Shown piece by piece: positions 1-7,610 of a stretch of DNA of 21,212 nucleotides (position 1 is the first letter of the stretch; every line of letters starts with the position of its first letter). A model generated the notes under the pieces. The model was not told the origin of the DNA. It saw nothing but the letters and a program-made list of their open reading frames with translations, and ran no database searches. The stretch spans positions 1 to 21,212 of the forward strand of contig JAQSDS010000389.1 in NCBI GenBank assembly GCA_029946045.1, in the 5' to 3' direction. Source of the DNA: Rhodoferax sp. Lineage in GTDB: Bacteria > Pseudomonadota > Gammaproteobacteria > Burkholderiales > Burkholderiaceae_C. Both the position numbers and the translations under genes were made by a program.

Positions 1-16
1 ATTGACTCGGACCCCT

Positions 17-571
17 ATGCCAAATACCAGTGTGAATCAATACCTGCGTGAACACATTCGCACCGTGCCGGACTGGCCCGCGCCGGGCGTGCAGTTTCGC
101 GACATCACGCCGCTGCTGCAGGATGCCAAGGTGTTTCGGGTGCTGATCGATGCGTTTGTCCATCGTTACATGGACCCTGAGCGTCGCCCGGACGTGGTGG
201 CGGGGCTCGATGCGCGCGGCTTTATTCTGGGCGCCGTGGTGGCCTATGAACTGGGCGTGGGTTTCGTGCCGATCCGCAAGAAAGGCAAGCTGCCTTTCAC
301 CACGGTCGAGGAAACTTATGAACTGGAGTACGGCAGTGCCACGGTGGAGTTGCACACCGATGCTGTCAAGCCGGGCCAGCGCGTGTTGCTGATTGATGAC
401 CTGATTGCCACCGGCGGCACCATGATGGCTGGCAAAAAACTGTTGGAAAAACTGGGCGCTGTGGTCATGGAGGGCGCTGTGATCGTTGATTTGCCGGAAC
501 TCGGTGGCTCCGACAAACTGCGCTCCGGTGGCCTGACCCTGTTCACCCTGGTTGATTTTGCCGGCCATTGA
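17..571 (+). CDS. apt: Adenine phosphoribosyltransferase
   Basis: Cytosolic purine-salvage enzyme that converts adenine and PRPP to AMP and pyrophosphate. The 184-residue product has the normal Apt length. The N-terminal stretch [17 protein letters not shown] is diagnostic of Apt. The PRPP-binding loop [13 protein letters not shown] is near residues 123-135, with the acidic pair followed by the ATGGT turn. The substrate-side segments GLDARGF and RKKGKLP are also present. An in-frame TTG at position 2 would add five residues. I prefer the ATG at 17 because relatives begin a few residues before the YLR motif. The window starts just upstream, so the promoter and ribosome-binding site cannot be judged. 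A J-domain gene follows 23 bp downstream on the same strand, so cotranscription is possible. Identification is very secure; only the start is uncertain. Confidence 0.95.
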   Translation: MPNTSVNQYLREHIRTVPDWPAPGVQFRDITPLLQDAKVFRVLIDAFVHRYMDPERRPDVVAGLDARGFILGAVVAYELGVGFVPIRKKGKLPFTTVEETYELEYGSATVELHTDAVKPGQRVLLIDDLIATGGTMMAGKKLLEKLGAVVMEGAVIVDLPELGGSDKLRSGGLTLFTLVDFAGH

Positions 572-594
572 GGTCCGGGTGAACGAGCCGCCAG

Positions 595-870
595 ATGAAA
601 GACCATTACTCCGCCCTGGGCCTGAGCCCATCGGCCACGCTGGCTGATGTCAAAAAAGCCTATCGACAGCAAGCTGCCCTCCACCACCCGGACCGCAACC
701 CTGGCGTGGGCGCTGCCGCACGCTTTCGGCTGGTTCAGACGGCCTATGAGGTGTTGTCCGATCCCGACAAGCGCCAGGCCTATGATGACAACCGCCAGCG
801 CAATCTGCTCGACAGCCCGATCGACACGGCCCGCGTGATTTGGCAAGATTATTTCAACCGCATTATTTGA
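595..870 (+). CDS. Small stand-alone J-domain (DnaJ-like) protein
   Basis: Short protein of 91 residues made almost entirely of one J domain. Residues 3-65 carry the four-helix pattern, with the HPD tripeptide at residues 31-33 in the loop between helices II and III and a helix III/IV segment ending LSDPDKRQAYD. J domains stimulate the ATPase of Hsp70 (DnaK) and direct it to clients. The G/F region, zinc finger and substrate-binding C-terminal domains of true DnaJ are all missing, so this is a type III co-chaperone. The remaining ~25 residues (ending WQDYFNRII) show no domain I recognise. No strong Shine-Dalgarno is visible before the ATG. It lies between apt and an unknown gene whose start is 25 bp downstream. 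Its client is unknown; the following unknown proteins are candidates only by position. Confidence 0.85.
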   Translation: MKDHYSALGLSPSATLADVKKAYRQQAALHHPDRNPGVGAAARFRLVQTAYEVLSDPDKRQAYDDNRQRNLLDSPIDTARVIWQDYFNRII

Positions 871-895
871 ACCCAACCCCTTATTCGAGAACGCC

Positions 896-1438
896 ATGAG
901 CATGTCTGCTTTTTTTCGCGCACTGCGCACGTCTTACCAGGCCGAGATCGACGACCTCGCGTTTGACTCGGAGGGGCGCAATGTACTGCGCAAGCGCCTG
1001 CTGGAGAAACGTGGTCAGATCAACTTCTTGAAGCAAATGATGGAACTGAGCCCCGAAATGGTGGCTGTGGTGTTCCATGACGGCTTTCACTTTGAGTTGC
1101 CGGCCGTGATGGAGCAGGTGCTCACTCTGGAGTCGGACGAGTTTCCCGACTGGAGCAGCTTGCATGATGCCGTGCAACTGACCCCCTGGGCGCAGGAGCT
1201 GGCTGACAGCTTGTTGCCCGAGCCGCAGGGCGACTGGTTCATGGTGGTGGCAGCAGCGCTGGAGTATCTATACCAACGGCCCTCGCCGCACCACCAAGAG
1301 GGCGCCGCGCATGAAGACAATGCCCACGAGGCCGGGGGCGAGCACGGCGCGGTGCGCCGCCAGGACCACGCTGACGAGTTTGACAAGGACGGCGAACAGC
1401 ACCATGACCATGAAGAGTCTTGTGGCGCCTGGCTGTAA
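896..1438 (+). CDS. Conserved-looking unknown protein with His/acid-rich C-terminal tail
   Basis: Product of 180 residues that I cannot assign to a family. Residues 1-125 look like a soluble, mainly helical domain: basic and acidic helices near residues 15-50, then ELSPEMVAVVFHDGFHFELP, then a hydrophobic helix ending LEYLYQR. Residues 126-180 form a low-complexity tail with nine histidines mixed with many Asp/Glu, including QHHDHEE, and one cysteine. Such a tail could bind divalent metal, but that is an inference from composition. There is no signal peptide or membrane segment. The ATG at 896 is used; a second in-frame ATG at 902 is nearly equivalent. The J-domain gene ends 25 bp upstream and another unknown gene starts 72 bp downstream, all on the same strand, so they may share a transcript. 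Confidence 0.75.
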   Translation: MSMSAFFRALRTSYQAEIDDLAFDSEGRNVLRKRLLEKRGQINFLKQMMELSPEMVAVVFHDGFHFELPAVMEQVLTLESDEFPDWSSLHDAVQLTPWAQELADSLLPEPQGDWFMVVAAALEYLYQRPSPHHQEGAAHEDNAHEAGGEHGAVRRQDHADEFDKDGEQHHDHEESCGAWL

Positions 1439-1510
1439 GAACACGGCTTTGACCGCAAATACTAAAACCGCCGCACCCGCAGCCCCTCATCGACTCCACA
1501 GGAACCTTCC

Positions 1511-2254
1511 ATGCAGCATTTGGCTTTGATCGAAAAAACGCAGTCCCTGATTGCCGCAGGCGATATCGTGGGCGCAGAGTCAGCTCTGGTTGAACTGGCC
1601 GACCGGGAGGGTGACGGCGCGCTGATGGAGGTGCTGGAACAGTTGCCACCCAAGGATGTGCTGGCGGTGATTCGCGAGTACGACAACTCGCGTTCTTCCA
1701 TCATCAACCTGATGCTCACGCCTGAGCAGTTTGCCCGCGCGGTAGTCATTGAAAAACAGTACCGCGACCTCACCCGCAGCCATTTGCGCGGCATGATGAA
1801 TTCGATCATTTTCCGGGACGGTGCTGACCCGCTGGCCTTCGTCAATGCCATCGGCGACCTCGAAGGCGGCAGCGAAGCGCTGGCCGACTATTTTGAAGAA
1901 AAATGGAGCCGCATTGAAGCTTTTGCCCGCACCGGCACCTTTGACACGGTTGAAGACGATGGCGACATGCTGTCAGAAGACGAACTGCGCGCCAACGCCT
2001 ATGCCAGCGCGCGCTTGGACCAGGACGAAGTAGCTGACTCCGACTGGATGCAACTGGCCTGGCTGTTGCGCTACGAAAATCCTGACCTGTTCATCGAAAT
2101 GCTACTGGTGCTGCGCGCCAAGGCGCGTGCTTTTGAGCTGGGTCTGGACGAAGAAGATCTGGCCGAGGACGACGGCAAGTTTGAGACCAGCGACACCGAC
2201 CGCGGCAAAGCCACCCCCGCCGCCATTGACCCCGACGAAGAATCCGCGATTTGA
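1511..2254 (+). CDS. Unknown helical acidic protein, first of a coupled pair
   Basis: Protein of 247 residues with no family that I can name with confidence. The ATG at 1511 is preceded by AGGAA six bases upstream, a good ribosome-binding site. The sequence is strongly helical and acidic. Residues 40-75 (LEQLPPKDVLAVIREYD, then LMLTPEQF) resemble the short alpha-helical repeats of solenoid domains such as the MgtE N domain, but only loosely. The C-terminus is a disordered acidic tail (LDEEDLAEDDGKFE and onward). There is no signal peptide or transmembrane helix, so it is probably cytoplasmic. Its stop codon is one base from the next start codon, which implies translational coupling and often a shared complex or pathway. 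The reading frame is certain by length and codon bias; the function is not. Confidence 0.8.
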   Translation: MQHLALIEKTQSLIAAGDIVGAESALVELADREGDGALMEVLEQLPPKDVLAVIREYDNSRSSIINLMLTPEQFARAVVIEKQYRDLTRSHLRGMMNSIIFRDGADPLAFVNAIGDLEGGSEALADYFEEKWSRIEAFARTGTFDTVEDDGDMLSEDELRANAYASARLDQDEVADSDWMQLAWLLRYENPDLFIEMLLVLRAKARAFELGLDEEDLAEDDGKFETSDTDRGKATPAAIDPDEESAI

Positions 2255-2255
2255 A

Positions 2256-3473
2256 ATGACGCTGCTCCAGCCTGAATCCAACCCAGGGATATCGCTGTTT
2301 GATGCGAGGCCATTTTTTGAAAAGGCCCTGCTCTACGGTGTGCAACATGGCCTGATTGACCAAGCCAGACTGGTTGCCATGGCCGAGGAAGCGCCCAAGG
2401 GTATGGTCCAGATTGCGCGCTATTTTGGCAGCGAGTATTTGCGTCCTGAACTTGAAAAAGCGCGCGACCGGTTGGTGAACCTGGTCAGTCTGCACCTGCA
2501 GGATGAAAGTAGCGGCGAGCTGCGTGTGGCGGCCGCGCTGCTGCGCGACCATTCCCTGCTGTCGCGCTCCAAGGCCGGCTCGGACTTGCTCAAAGCGCTG
2601 ATCGTGATGCCGCAAAACACCCACTTTGGCATGAACGAGCGCGGCGGTTTCAGCGACCGCCACATCCCGCAACTGGCGCGCTGGTCGCTGGCCAGTCACG
2701 CCGACTACCAGGCCGAATTTCTGGCGCGCCAGCACGCCGTGCTGGTGGTCGAAGCGGCGCTCTGGTTTGCCGACCAGTTGGGCCTGTCGGCTGACGAGCT
2801 GCAGGACGCCGAGCCCGATGCCGAGGCCGTGATCCGCACCGCTTTGCTGCTGAACCTGACACGGCGCAAGGAACTACCGGACTGGGTCACCTTCGAGAAA
2901 ATGGTTGCTGGCTTGCGCAAACAGCAAGCCGCATCGGCGCAGTTGACCCTGCCTAAAAACCTGCCCGAGGTTTACCACGCGGTGGTGGAGGTTGTGCGCC
3001 AGTCGGTGCTGGCGGACTGGCCTCGTTTGCTTGACGCGCGCGTGTCAGCGCGCAAGTTGTTTGACCAGACGCCTGCCTTTATGGGCCGCTATTTCTGGCT
3101 TGAAGACGCCTTGAGCGAAGTCAGCCAGCATGACCGTAACCGGTCCTCGGCCTGGGACAAGTTAACCCAGGGCCACAGTGACGACGGCACCGTGCTGACG
3201 CTGTGCCTGTGCGTGGCTGCGGGCAGCGCGCCCAAAACCCTGCTGACCGACAAAACCGCCGCCACCCTGGTGCGCAAGATCCGCAAACACGGCTGGCAGC
3301 CGGCGCTGGCCACACAGTACCTGCAAGCCCATGCGCCGGAACAGCACCAAGACGACTTCATCGGGCTCTGGCAGGAATTTGTTTTCGAGTCCCAAGCCAG
3401 CCTGCTCAGTGACCGCGATACCAAATTGCTCGATGCCCTGGCCTTGCTGCGTCGCGAATGCAATGTGGCCTGA
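2256..3473 (+). CDS. Unknown helical protein, second of a coupled pair
   Basis: Protein of 405 residues, unrecognised. The open frame extends upstream to 2127, but that part lies inside the preceding gene and reads as an out-of-frame Pro-rich sequence. The ATG at 2256, one base after the upstream TGA, is the natural start and would be reached by a terminating ribosome. The body is helical and soluble, with segments such as FFEKALLYGVQHGLID, LRVAAALLRDHSLLS, MNERGGFSDRHIPQLARWS and FLARQHAVLVVEAALWFAD. I see no nucleotide-binding loop, zinc site, signal peptide or membrane span. It ends 26 bp before tRNA-Ser. The arrangement with the 247-residue partner suggests one functional unit. I would not assign an activity. 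Confidence 0.8.
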   Translation: MTLLQPESNPGISLFDARPFFEKALLYGVQHGLIDQARLVAMAEEAPKGMVQIARYFGSEYLRPELEKARDRLVNLVSLHLQDESSGELRVAAALLRDHSLLSRSKAGSDLLKALIVMPQNTHFGMNERGGFSDRHIPQLARWSLASHADYQAEFLARQHAVLVVEAALWFADQLGLSADELQDAEPDAEAVIRTALLLNLTRRKELPDWVTFEKMVAGLRKQQAASAQLTLPKNLPEVYHAVVEVVRQSVLADWPRLLDARVSARKLFDQTPAFMGRYFWLEDALSEVSQHDRNRSSAWDKLTQGHSDDGTVLTLCLCVAAGSAPKTLLTDKTAATLVRKIRKHGWQPALATQYLQAHAPEQHQDDFIGLWQEFVFESQASLLSDRDTKLLDALALLRRECNVA

Positions 3474-3499
3474 ATTGCCGGGTTAGAATCCACCCCGCT

Positions 3500-3587
3500 G
3501 GAAGCGTGGCAGAGTGGTCGATTGCACCGGTCTTGAAAACCGGCAACCCGCAAGGGTTCGTGAGTTCGAATCTCACCGCTTCCGCCA
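3500..3587 (+). tRNA. tRNA-Ser (anticodon UGA)
   Basis: An 88-base cloverleaf can be folded directly. The acceptor stem GGAAGCG (3500-3506) pairs with CGCTTCC (3577-3583), followed by discriminator G and an encoded CCA (3585-3587). The anticodon arm is CCGGT, loop CTTGAAA, ACCGG, giving anticodon TGA, which reads UCA and related serine codons. The long variable arm with stem ACCC/GGGT is the class II hallmark of tRNA-Ser. The T arm is GTGAG-TTCGAAT-CTCAC. A TAGAAT box at 3484-3489 is a plausible -10 element; no convincing -35 is visible because that region is the end of the preceding gene. Confidence 0.97.
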
Positions 3588-3614
3588 AAGGGCCCTTTTG
3601 AGGGCTTTTTTTTT
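3588..3614 (+). terminator. Rho-independent terminator after tRNA-Ser
   Basis: Stem GCCCT (3592-3596), loop TTTG, stem AGGGC (3601-3605), then nine T (3606-3614). The A/G bases at 3588-3591 can extend the stem by pairing with the T run. It starts immediately after the tRNA CCA end, so it should end the tRNA transcript. The rest of the gap up to 3832 holds nothing I can support strongly. Confidence 0.85.
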
Positions 3615-3832
3615 GCCAAAATTCAGCTCGCGCATCACTTTTGGTCAATCCACCGTTCCGCTTGTGTGTCGGCCGGGTCGATTGGCGTTTGTCGGGCTAT
3701 TGCAGGACGCTGCCCCAGTCTGAGCCGCAGCAGCTTGAACTGCACCACGGAGCGCTCAAACGCATGACACTTTTTCAAGTCGGCGATAACATGGAAAGTG
3801 GCTCCGCACTGTTTTTGTGATTCACTTGCGAT

Positions 3833-4903
3833 ATGCTTTTCCATAAAGTCACTCCTGCGATTGTCGCGGCTCTGTTATTCGGAGCCAGCACGCCGCTTTC
3901 AAAACTCTTGAGCATTGATGTCCCGCCACTGCTTCTTGCTGGGCTGTTGTACCTGGGTAGTGGCTTGGGGCTTGCCGTGCTGTTGTTGGCGCGGCGCGTC
4001 AAGGAACGGGCTAGCCATCAAACGGTGTCGCGCCTGCTTATTCCACGTCAGGAACTGCTCTGGTTGATGGGGGCCATCGTTGCCGGCGGAATGTGGGGCC
4101 CGGTGCTGCTGATGTTTGGACTCACCCAAACATCCGGTGCCAACGCCTCGTTGCTCCTCAACGTTGAAGGGGTCTTTACTGCGTTGATTGCCTGGGTCGT
4201 GTTCAAGGAGAATGCGGACCGCCACCTCGTTGCAGGCATGGCTTGTATCGTTCTGGGTGGCGTCCTGCTTTCCTGGCAGCCTGGAGGCATGGCGCTGTCA
4301 TATGGCGCGCTGCTTGTTGTTGGCGCCTGTTTGTGCTGGGCGGTGGACAACAACCTCACTCGCAAGGTGTCTACCAATGATGCCATGTTTGTTGCCTGCC
4401 TGAAGGGCTTGCTGGCCGGTGCCTGTAACACTGGCTTGGCCATCATCAACGGAGCTTCGTTGCCAGCGTTGAACTCAATAGTGAGCAGTCTGGTGGTTGG
4501 GTTTTTTGGCTATGGGCTGAGCTTGACCCTCTTTGTTGTGGCCCTCAGAACCTTGGGCACGGCCAGAACTGGCGCTTACTTTTCAGTGGCTCCGCTGTTT
4601 GGCGTTGCGATCTCCCTTTTGTTATGGCCAGAGGTGCCGGATGCCGTGTTTTGGGCCGCTTCCGTTCTGATGGGAATGGGTGTCTGGCTGCACCTAAGAG
4701 AGCGGCATTTTCATGAGCATACCCATGACGAACAGGACCACAGCCATCAACATCGCCACGATGAACACCACCTGCACAGCCATGACTTTGCCTGGAACGG
4801 CCAAGAGCCGCACGCTCACTTGCATCATCACCCGAGGCTCATGCACGAGCACACACATGACCCTGATATCCATCACCGGCACCTACATTCGCATCCACAC
4901 TGA
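3833..4903 (+). CDS. DMT/EamA-family permease with His-rich C-terminal tail
   Basis: Inner-membrane protein of 356 residues. Residues 1-290 form about ten hydrophobic segments in the two-repeat EamA layout: the first begins TPAIVAALLFGASTPLSKLL, and the mid-protein FGLTQTSGANASLLLNVEGV is the typical helix 3/4 motif of drug/metabolite transporters. Residues 292-356 are a soluble tail with 26 histidines in 65 residues, arranged as HxH and HH units. Such tails in transporters usually bind Zn, Ni or Co, so the substrate could be a metal or metal-linked; this is inference. An in-frame TGA at 3816-3818 blocks longer starts. The ATG at 3833 lacks a clear Shine-Dalgarno. The gene stands alone between the tRNA terminator and pepP. 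Confidence 0.88.
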   Translation: MLFHKVTPAIVAALLFGASTPLSKLLSIDVPPLLLAGLLYLGSGLGLAVLLLARRVKERASHQTVSRLLIPRQELLWLMGAIVAGGMWGPVLLMFGLTQTSGANASLLLNVEGVFTALIAWVVFKENADRHLVAGMACIVLGGVLLSWQPGGMALSYGALLVVGACLCWAVDNNLTRKVSTNDAMFVACLKGLLAGACNTGLAIINGASLPALNSIVSSLVVGFFGYGLSLTLFVVALRTLGTARTGAYFSVAPLFGVAISLLLWPEVPDAVFWAASVLMGMGVWLHLRERHFHEHTHDEQDHSHQHRHDEHHLHSHDFAWNGQEPHAHLHHHPRLMHEHTHDPDIHHRHLHSHPH

Positions 4904-5053
4904 ACAGGTCCAGGCTTGGTCGACATCGGAATCACAAGACATCGCACTCTGGCCATCGGGAATGGTTCTGTGAACTGCCGCTTATGCTTTAATTCACGGC
5001 TAGGATTTGCTTAGCGCTCATGAAGGTGACTTTCTCTGAGTGGGTCTGGAAAA

Positions 5054-5080
5054 TTGGGTAACCTGGCCGCTTGCTATGCT
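5054..5080 (+). promoter_or_regulatory. Possible promoter for pepP
   Basis: TTGGGT (5054-5059), 15 bases, then TATGCT (5075-5080) preceded by TGC, an extended -10 arrangement. It lies about 60 bp before the pepP start codon. The spacer is short, so this is a weak prediction. I see nothing else in the 233-bp gap 4904-5136. Confidence 0.3.
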
Positions 5081-5136
5081 GGCGTGAATCGCCCCCGCAT
5101 CCCATCCTGCCATTGCTTCGTACAAGGAATTTTGTC

Positions 5137-6525
5137 ATGCATCCCCGCTCTGTTTATGCCCAACGCCGTGCCCTGCTGGCCCAAAAAATCGGCGCCAATG
5201 GCGTTGCCATCATTCCCACCGCACCTGAGCAGCAGCGCAACCGCGACAGCGACTTTCCGTACCGCGCTGACAGCTATTTTTATTACTTGACGGGCTTTAC
5301 CGAGCCCCAGGCCTGGCTGGTTGTGACCGGTGACGGCCGCAGCACGCTGTTTTGTCAGCCCAAGGACATGGAGCGCGAAATTTGGGACGGCTACCGGCTT
5401 GGGCCTTTGGCTGCGCCTGATCAGTTGGGGCTGGAGGCCGCATATTCCGTGGCCGAGCTCGATGCCCAATTGCCGGCACTCATCGATGGCCGCGATGCCG
5501 TCTGGTACCCGTTTGCCACCCACAAGGGGCTTGAGACTCGCATCGCCCATTGGCTTGACAGTTTGCGGGCACGCGTGCGTTATGGTGCCTTGTGTCCGAA
5601 AACGCAGAACGACCTGTGCGGCTTGCTCGATGAGATGCGGCTGGTCAAGGACACGTATGAGCAAGCCACCATGCTGCGCGCCGGGCAAATCAGCGCTGGC
5701 GCCCACATTCGCGCCATGCAGACATCAGCCAATATGCTGCGCGCCGGGCAGGAGGTTCGTGAATACCATCTGGAGGCCGAACTGCTGCACGAGTTTCGCC
5801 GCCACGGCTCGCAATTCCCCGCGTACGGCTCCATCGTGGCCGCTGGTGCCAACGCTTGTGTGCTGCACTACCGTGCCGACCGCGGCCTGGTTCGGGATGG
5901 CGAATTGGTACTGATCGACGCCGCCTGCGAGCTCGATACCTATGCTTCGGACATCACCCGCACTTTTCCGGCCAATGGCGTCTTTACCGGGCCACAGCGC
6001 ACGCTTTACGAAGTGGTGCTGGCTGCACAAGAGGCCGCCATTGCCGCTACCCGACCGGGTGCGCGCTTTACCGACCCGCACGACGCGGCGGTCAAAGTGC
6101 TGGCACAAGGCATGCTCGATGTCGGCCTGCTTGACCGCAACAAGGTTGGCGGCCTGGCCGATGTGATCGAGCAACGTGCTTACTTCCAGTTTTACATGCA
6201 CCGCACCGGCCACTGGATCGGTATGGACGTGCACGACTGCGGCGATTACACCGAACCCGGCGAAATCGGCCAATTCAGCACGCGCCAAGATGCGCTCACC
6301 GGCGCCACCATCAAGGACCGCCCGGCGCGCATGTTGCGCCCAGGCATGGCGCTCACCATCGAACCCGGCATCTACGTGCGCCCGGCAGATGGCGTGCCCG
6401 AGCACTTTCACAACATCGGCATCCGCATTGAAGACGACGCTGTGGTCACTGAGGCCGGCTGCACGCTGCTGACCCGTGACGTGCCGGTGGCTGTGGCCGA
6501 GATTGAGGCGCTGATGCGCGGCTAA
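5137..6525 (+). CDS. pepP: Xaa-Pro aminopeptidase (M24B, PepP-type)
   Basis: Cytosolic metallopeptidase that removes an N-terminal residue ahead of proline. The product is 462 residues; E. coli PepP is 441. The N-terminal creatinase-like domain starts RSVYAQRRALLAQKI and the C-terminal pita-bread domain holds the dinuclear metal site. All five ligands are visible: D261 and D272 (LIDAACELDTYASDITRTF), H359 (HRTGHWIGMDVHD), E409 (TIEPGIYV) and E432 (GIRIEDD). The 11-residue spacing of the two Asp matches the family. The frame is open back to 5071, but the ATG at 5137 has an AAGGA box eight bases upstream and gives the expected N-terminus. The gene is convergent with pyrC, and its stop codon overlaps the A run that serves as the terminator T run for pyrC. 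Confidence 0.93.
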   Translation: MHPRSVYAQRRALLAQKIGANGVAIIPTAPEQQRNRDSDFPYRADSYFYYLTGFTEPQAWLVVTGDGRSTLFCQPKDMEREIWDGYRLGPLAAPDQLGLEAAYSVAELDAQLPALIDGRDAVWYPFATHKGLETRIAHWLDSLRARVRYGALCPKTQNDLCGLLDEMRLVKDTYEQATMLRAGQISAGAHIRAMQTSANMLRAGQEVREYHLEAELLHEFRRHGSQFPAYGSIVAAGANACVLHYRADRGLVRDGELVLIDAACELDTYASDITRTFPANGVFTGPQRTLYEVVLAAQEAAIAATRPGARFTDPHDAAVKVLAQGMLDVGLLDRNKVGGLADVIEQRAYFQFYMHRTGHWIGMDVHDCGDYTEPGEIGQFSTRQDALTGATIKDRPARMLRPGMALTIEPGIYVRPADGVPEHFHNIGIRIEDDAVVTEAGCTLLTRDVPVAVAEIEALMRG

Positions 6526-6549
6526 AAAAATGAGCGCTTAGCAAAGCGC
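6524..6549 (-). terminator. Terminator of the pyrC transcription unit
   Basis: On the minus strand, GCGCTT, loop of four, AAGCGC (6534-6549) forms a perfect 6-bp stem. Three bases later comes a run of seven T (6530 to 6524). The T run overlaps the last two bases of the pepP stop codon on the other strand. On the plus strand there is no T run after the stem, so it should mainly serve pyrC. Confidence 0.55.
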
Positions 6550-6561
6550 AAGCAACCGCTG

Positions 6562-7593
6562 CTACACCAGCCGCCACGCCAATGACTCGCCTGCACCCAG
6601 TGGTTTGAGTTCGGCTTCGCCAAAGGCATAACTTTCTGGCACGGTCCAGGTTTCGCGCTTGAGTGTGACTGTGCCGGTGTTGCGTGGCAGACCGTAAAAG
6701 TCGGCCCCGTTGAAGCTGGCAAAGGCTTCCAGCTTGTCGAGCGCACCCATGGCATCAAATGCCTGGGCATACAGCTCCAGGGCGGCGTGCGCGGTGTAGC
6801 AGCCGGCGCAGCCACTTGCATGTTCCTTGAGGTGCACTGGGTGTGGCGCGCTGTCGGTGCCGAGGAAAAACCTCGGGTTGCCGCTGCTGGCTGCTGCCAG
6901 CAAGGCCTGGCGGTGGCTTTCGCGCTTGAGCACCGGCAGGCAATAGTAATGCGGGCGGATGCCGCCGGTAAAGATGGCGTTGCGGTTGTACAGCAGGTGG
7001 TGCGCGGTTAGCGTGGCCGCCGTAAAACGATCCGACTCGGCTACGTACTGCGCTGCCTCCCGCGTGGTGATGTGCTCGAACACAATTTTCAACTCGGGAA
7101 AATCGCGGCGCAGCGGGATCAGCTGGGTGTCGATGAACACCGCCTCGCGGTCAAACAGGTCAATGTCGGGCGAGGTCACTTCGCCGTGCACCAGCAGCGG
7201 CATGCCCGCGCGCTGCATGGCTTCGAGCGTGGCGTAGGTTTTGCGCAGGTCGGTCACACCGGCATCGCTGTTGGTGGTTGCGCCGGCCGGGTAAAGCTTG
7301 ACGGCCACCATGCCGGCCTCCCGGGCGCGGGTAATTTCATCGGGCGGCAGGATGTCGGTGAGGTACAGCGTCATCAACGGTTCGAACGCCAGGCCGGCGG
7401 GAACCGCTGCCTGGATGCGCGCCTTGTAGGCCAGCGCTTGTGCGGTGGTGGTCACTGGCGGGCGCAAATTGGGCATGATGACAGCGCGGGCAAACTGGGC
7501 CGCCGTGTGCGGCACCACGGTGGCAAGTGCAGCACCGTCACGCACATGCAGGTGCCAGTCGTCCGGGCGGGTCAGGGTCAGGGAATTGATCAT
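6562..7593 (-). CDS. pyrC: Dihydroorotase (class II, PyrC)
   Basis: Zinc enzyme of pyrimidine biosynthesis that interconverts carbamoyl aspartate and dihydroorotate. The product is 343 residues (E. coli PyrC 348). All metal ligands are in place with the E. coli spacing: H14 and H16 ([10 protein letters not shown]), the lysine that is carboxylated K99 ([12 protein letters not shown]), H136 (LLVHGEV), H174 (FEHITT) and D247 (LGTDSAPH). The substrate motif [10 protein letters not shown] is present. The frame is open to 7650, but those 19 extra residues overlap the end of the LysR gene, and [16 protein letters not shown] matches family N-termini. It follows the LysR gene by only 17 bp on the same strand, so it is probably read from the same message. 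Confidence 0.95.
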   Translation of the reverse strand: MINSLTLTRPDDWHLHVRDGAALATVVPHTAAQFARAVIMPNLRPPVTTTAQALAYKARIQAAVPAGLAFEPLMTLYLTDILPPDEITRAREAGMVAVKLYPAGATTNSDAGVTDLRKTYATLEAMQRAGMPLLVHGEVTSPDIDLFDREAVFIDTQLIPLRRDFPELKIVFEHITTREAAQYVAESDRFTAATLTAHHLLYNRNAIFTGGIRPHYYCLPVLKRESHRQALLAAASSGNPRFFLGTDSAPHPVHLKEHASGCAGCYTAHAALELYAQAFDAMGALDKLEAFASFNGADFYGLPRNTGTVTLKRETWTVPESYAFGEAELKPLGAGESLAWRLV

Positions 7594-7610
7594 GGCTTTG
7601 GCATCATTGG

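Noticed and set aside
1261..1403. Small minus-strand hydrophobic peptide (MVMVLFAVLVKLVSVV...) opposite the His/acid-rich tail
   Set aside because: The same antisense effect of His codons; no ribosome-binding site or neighbouring gene supports it.
3089..3648. Minus-strand frames across tRNA-Ser that read GEIRTHEPLRVAGFQDRC or RFELTNPCGLPVFKTG
   Set aside because: These are antisense translations of the tRNA gene, a well-known source of spurious database proteins; the tRNA cloverleaf explains the sequence.
4694..4882. Hydrophobic Val/Met-rich minus-strand frame opposite the permease tail
   Set aside because: Antisense of His codons (CAT/CAC) reads as Met and Val, so the hydrophobic look is a by-product of the His-rich tail.
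5071..5136. 22-residue upstream extension of pepP
   Set aside because: No start signal supports it, whereas ATG 5137 has a well-spaced AAGGA and the family N-terminus; the extension also covers a possible promoter.
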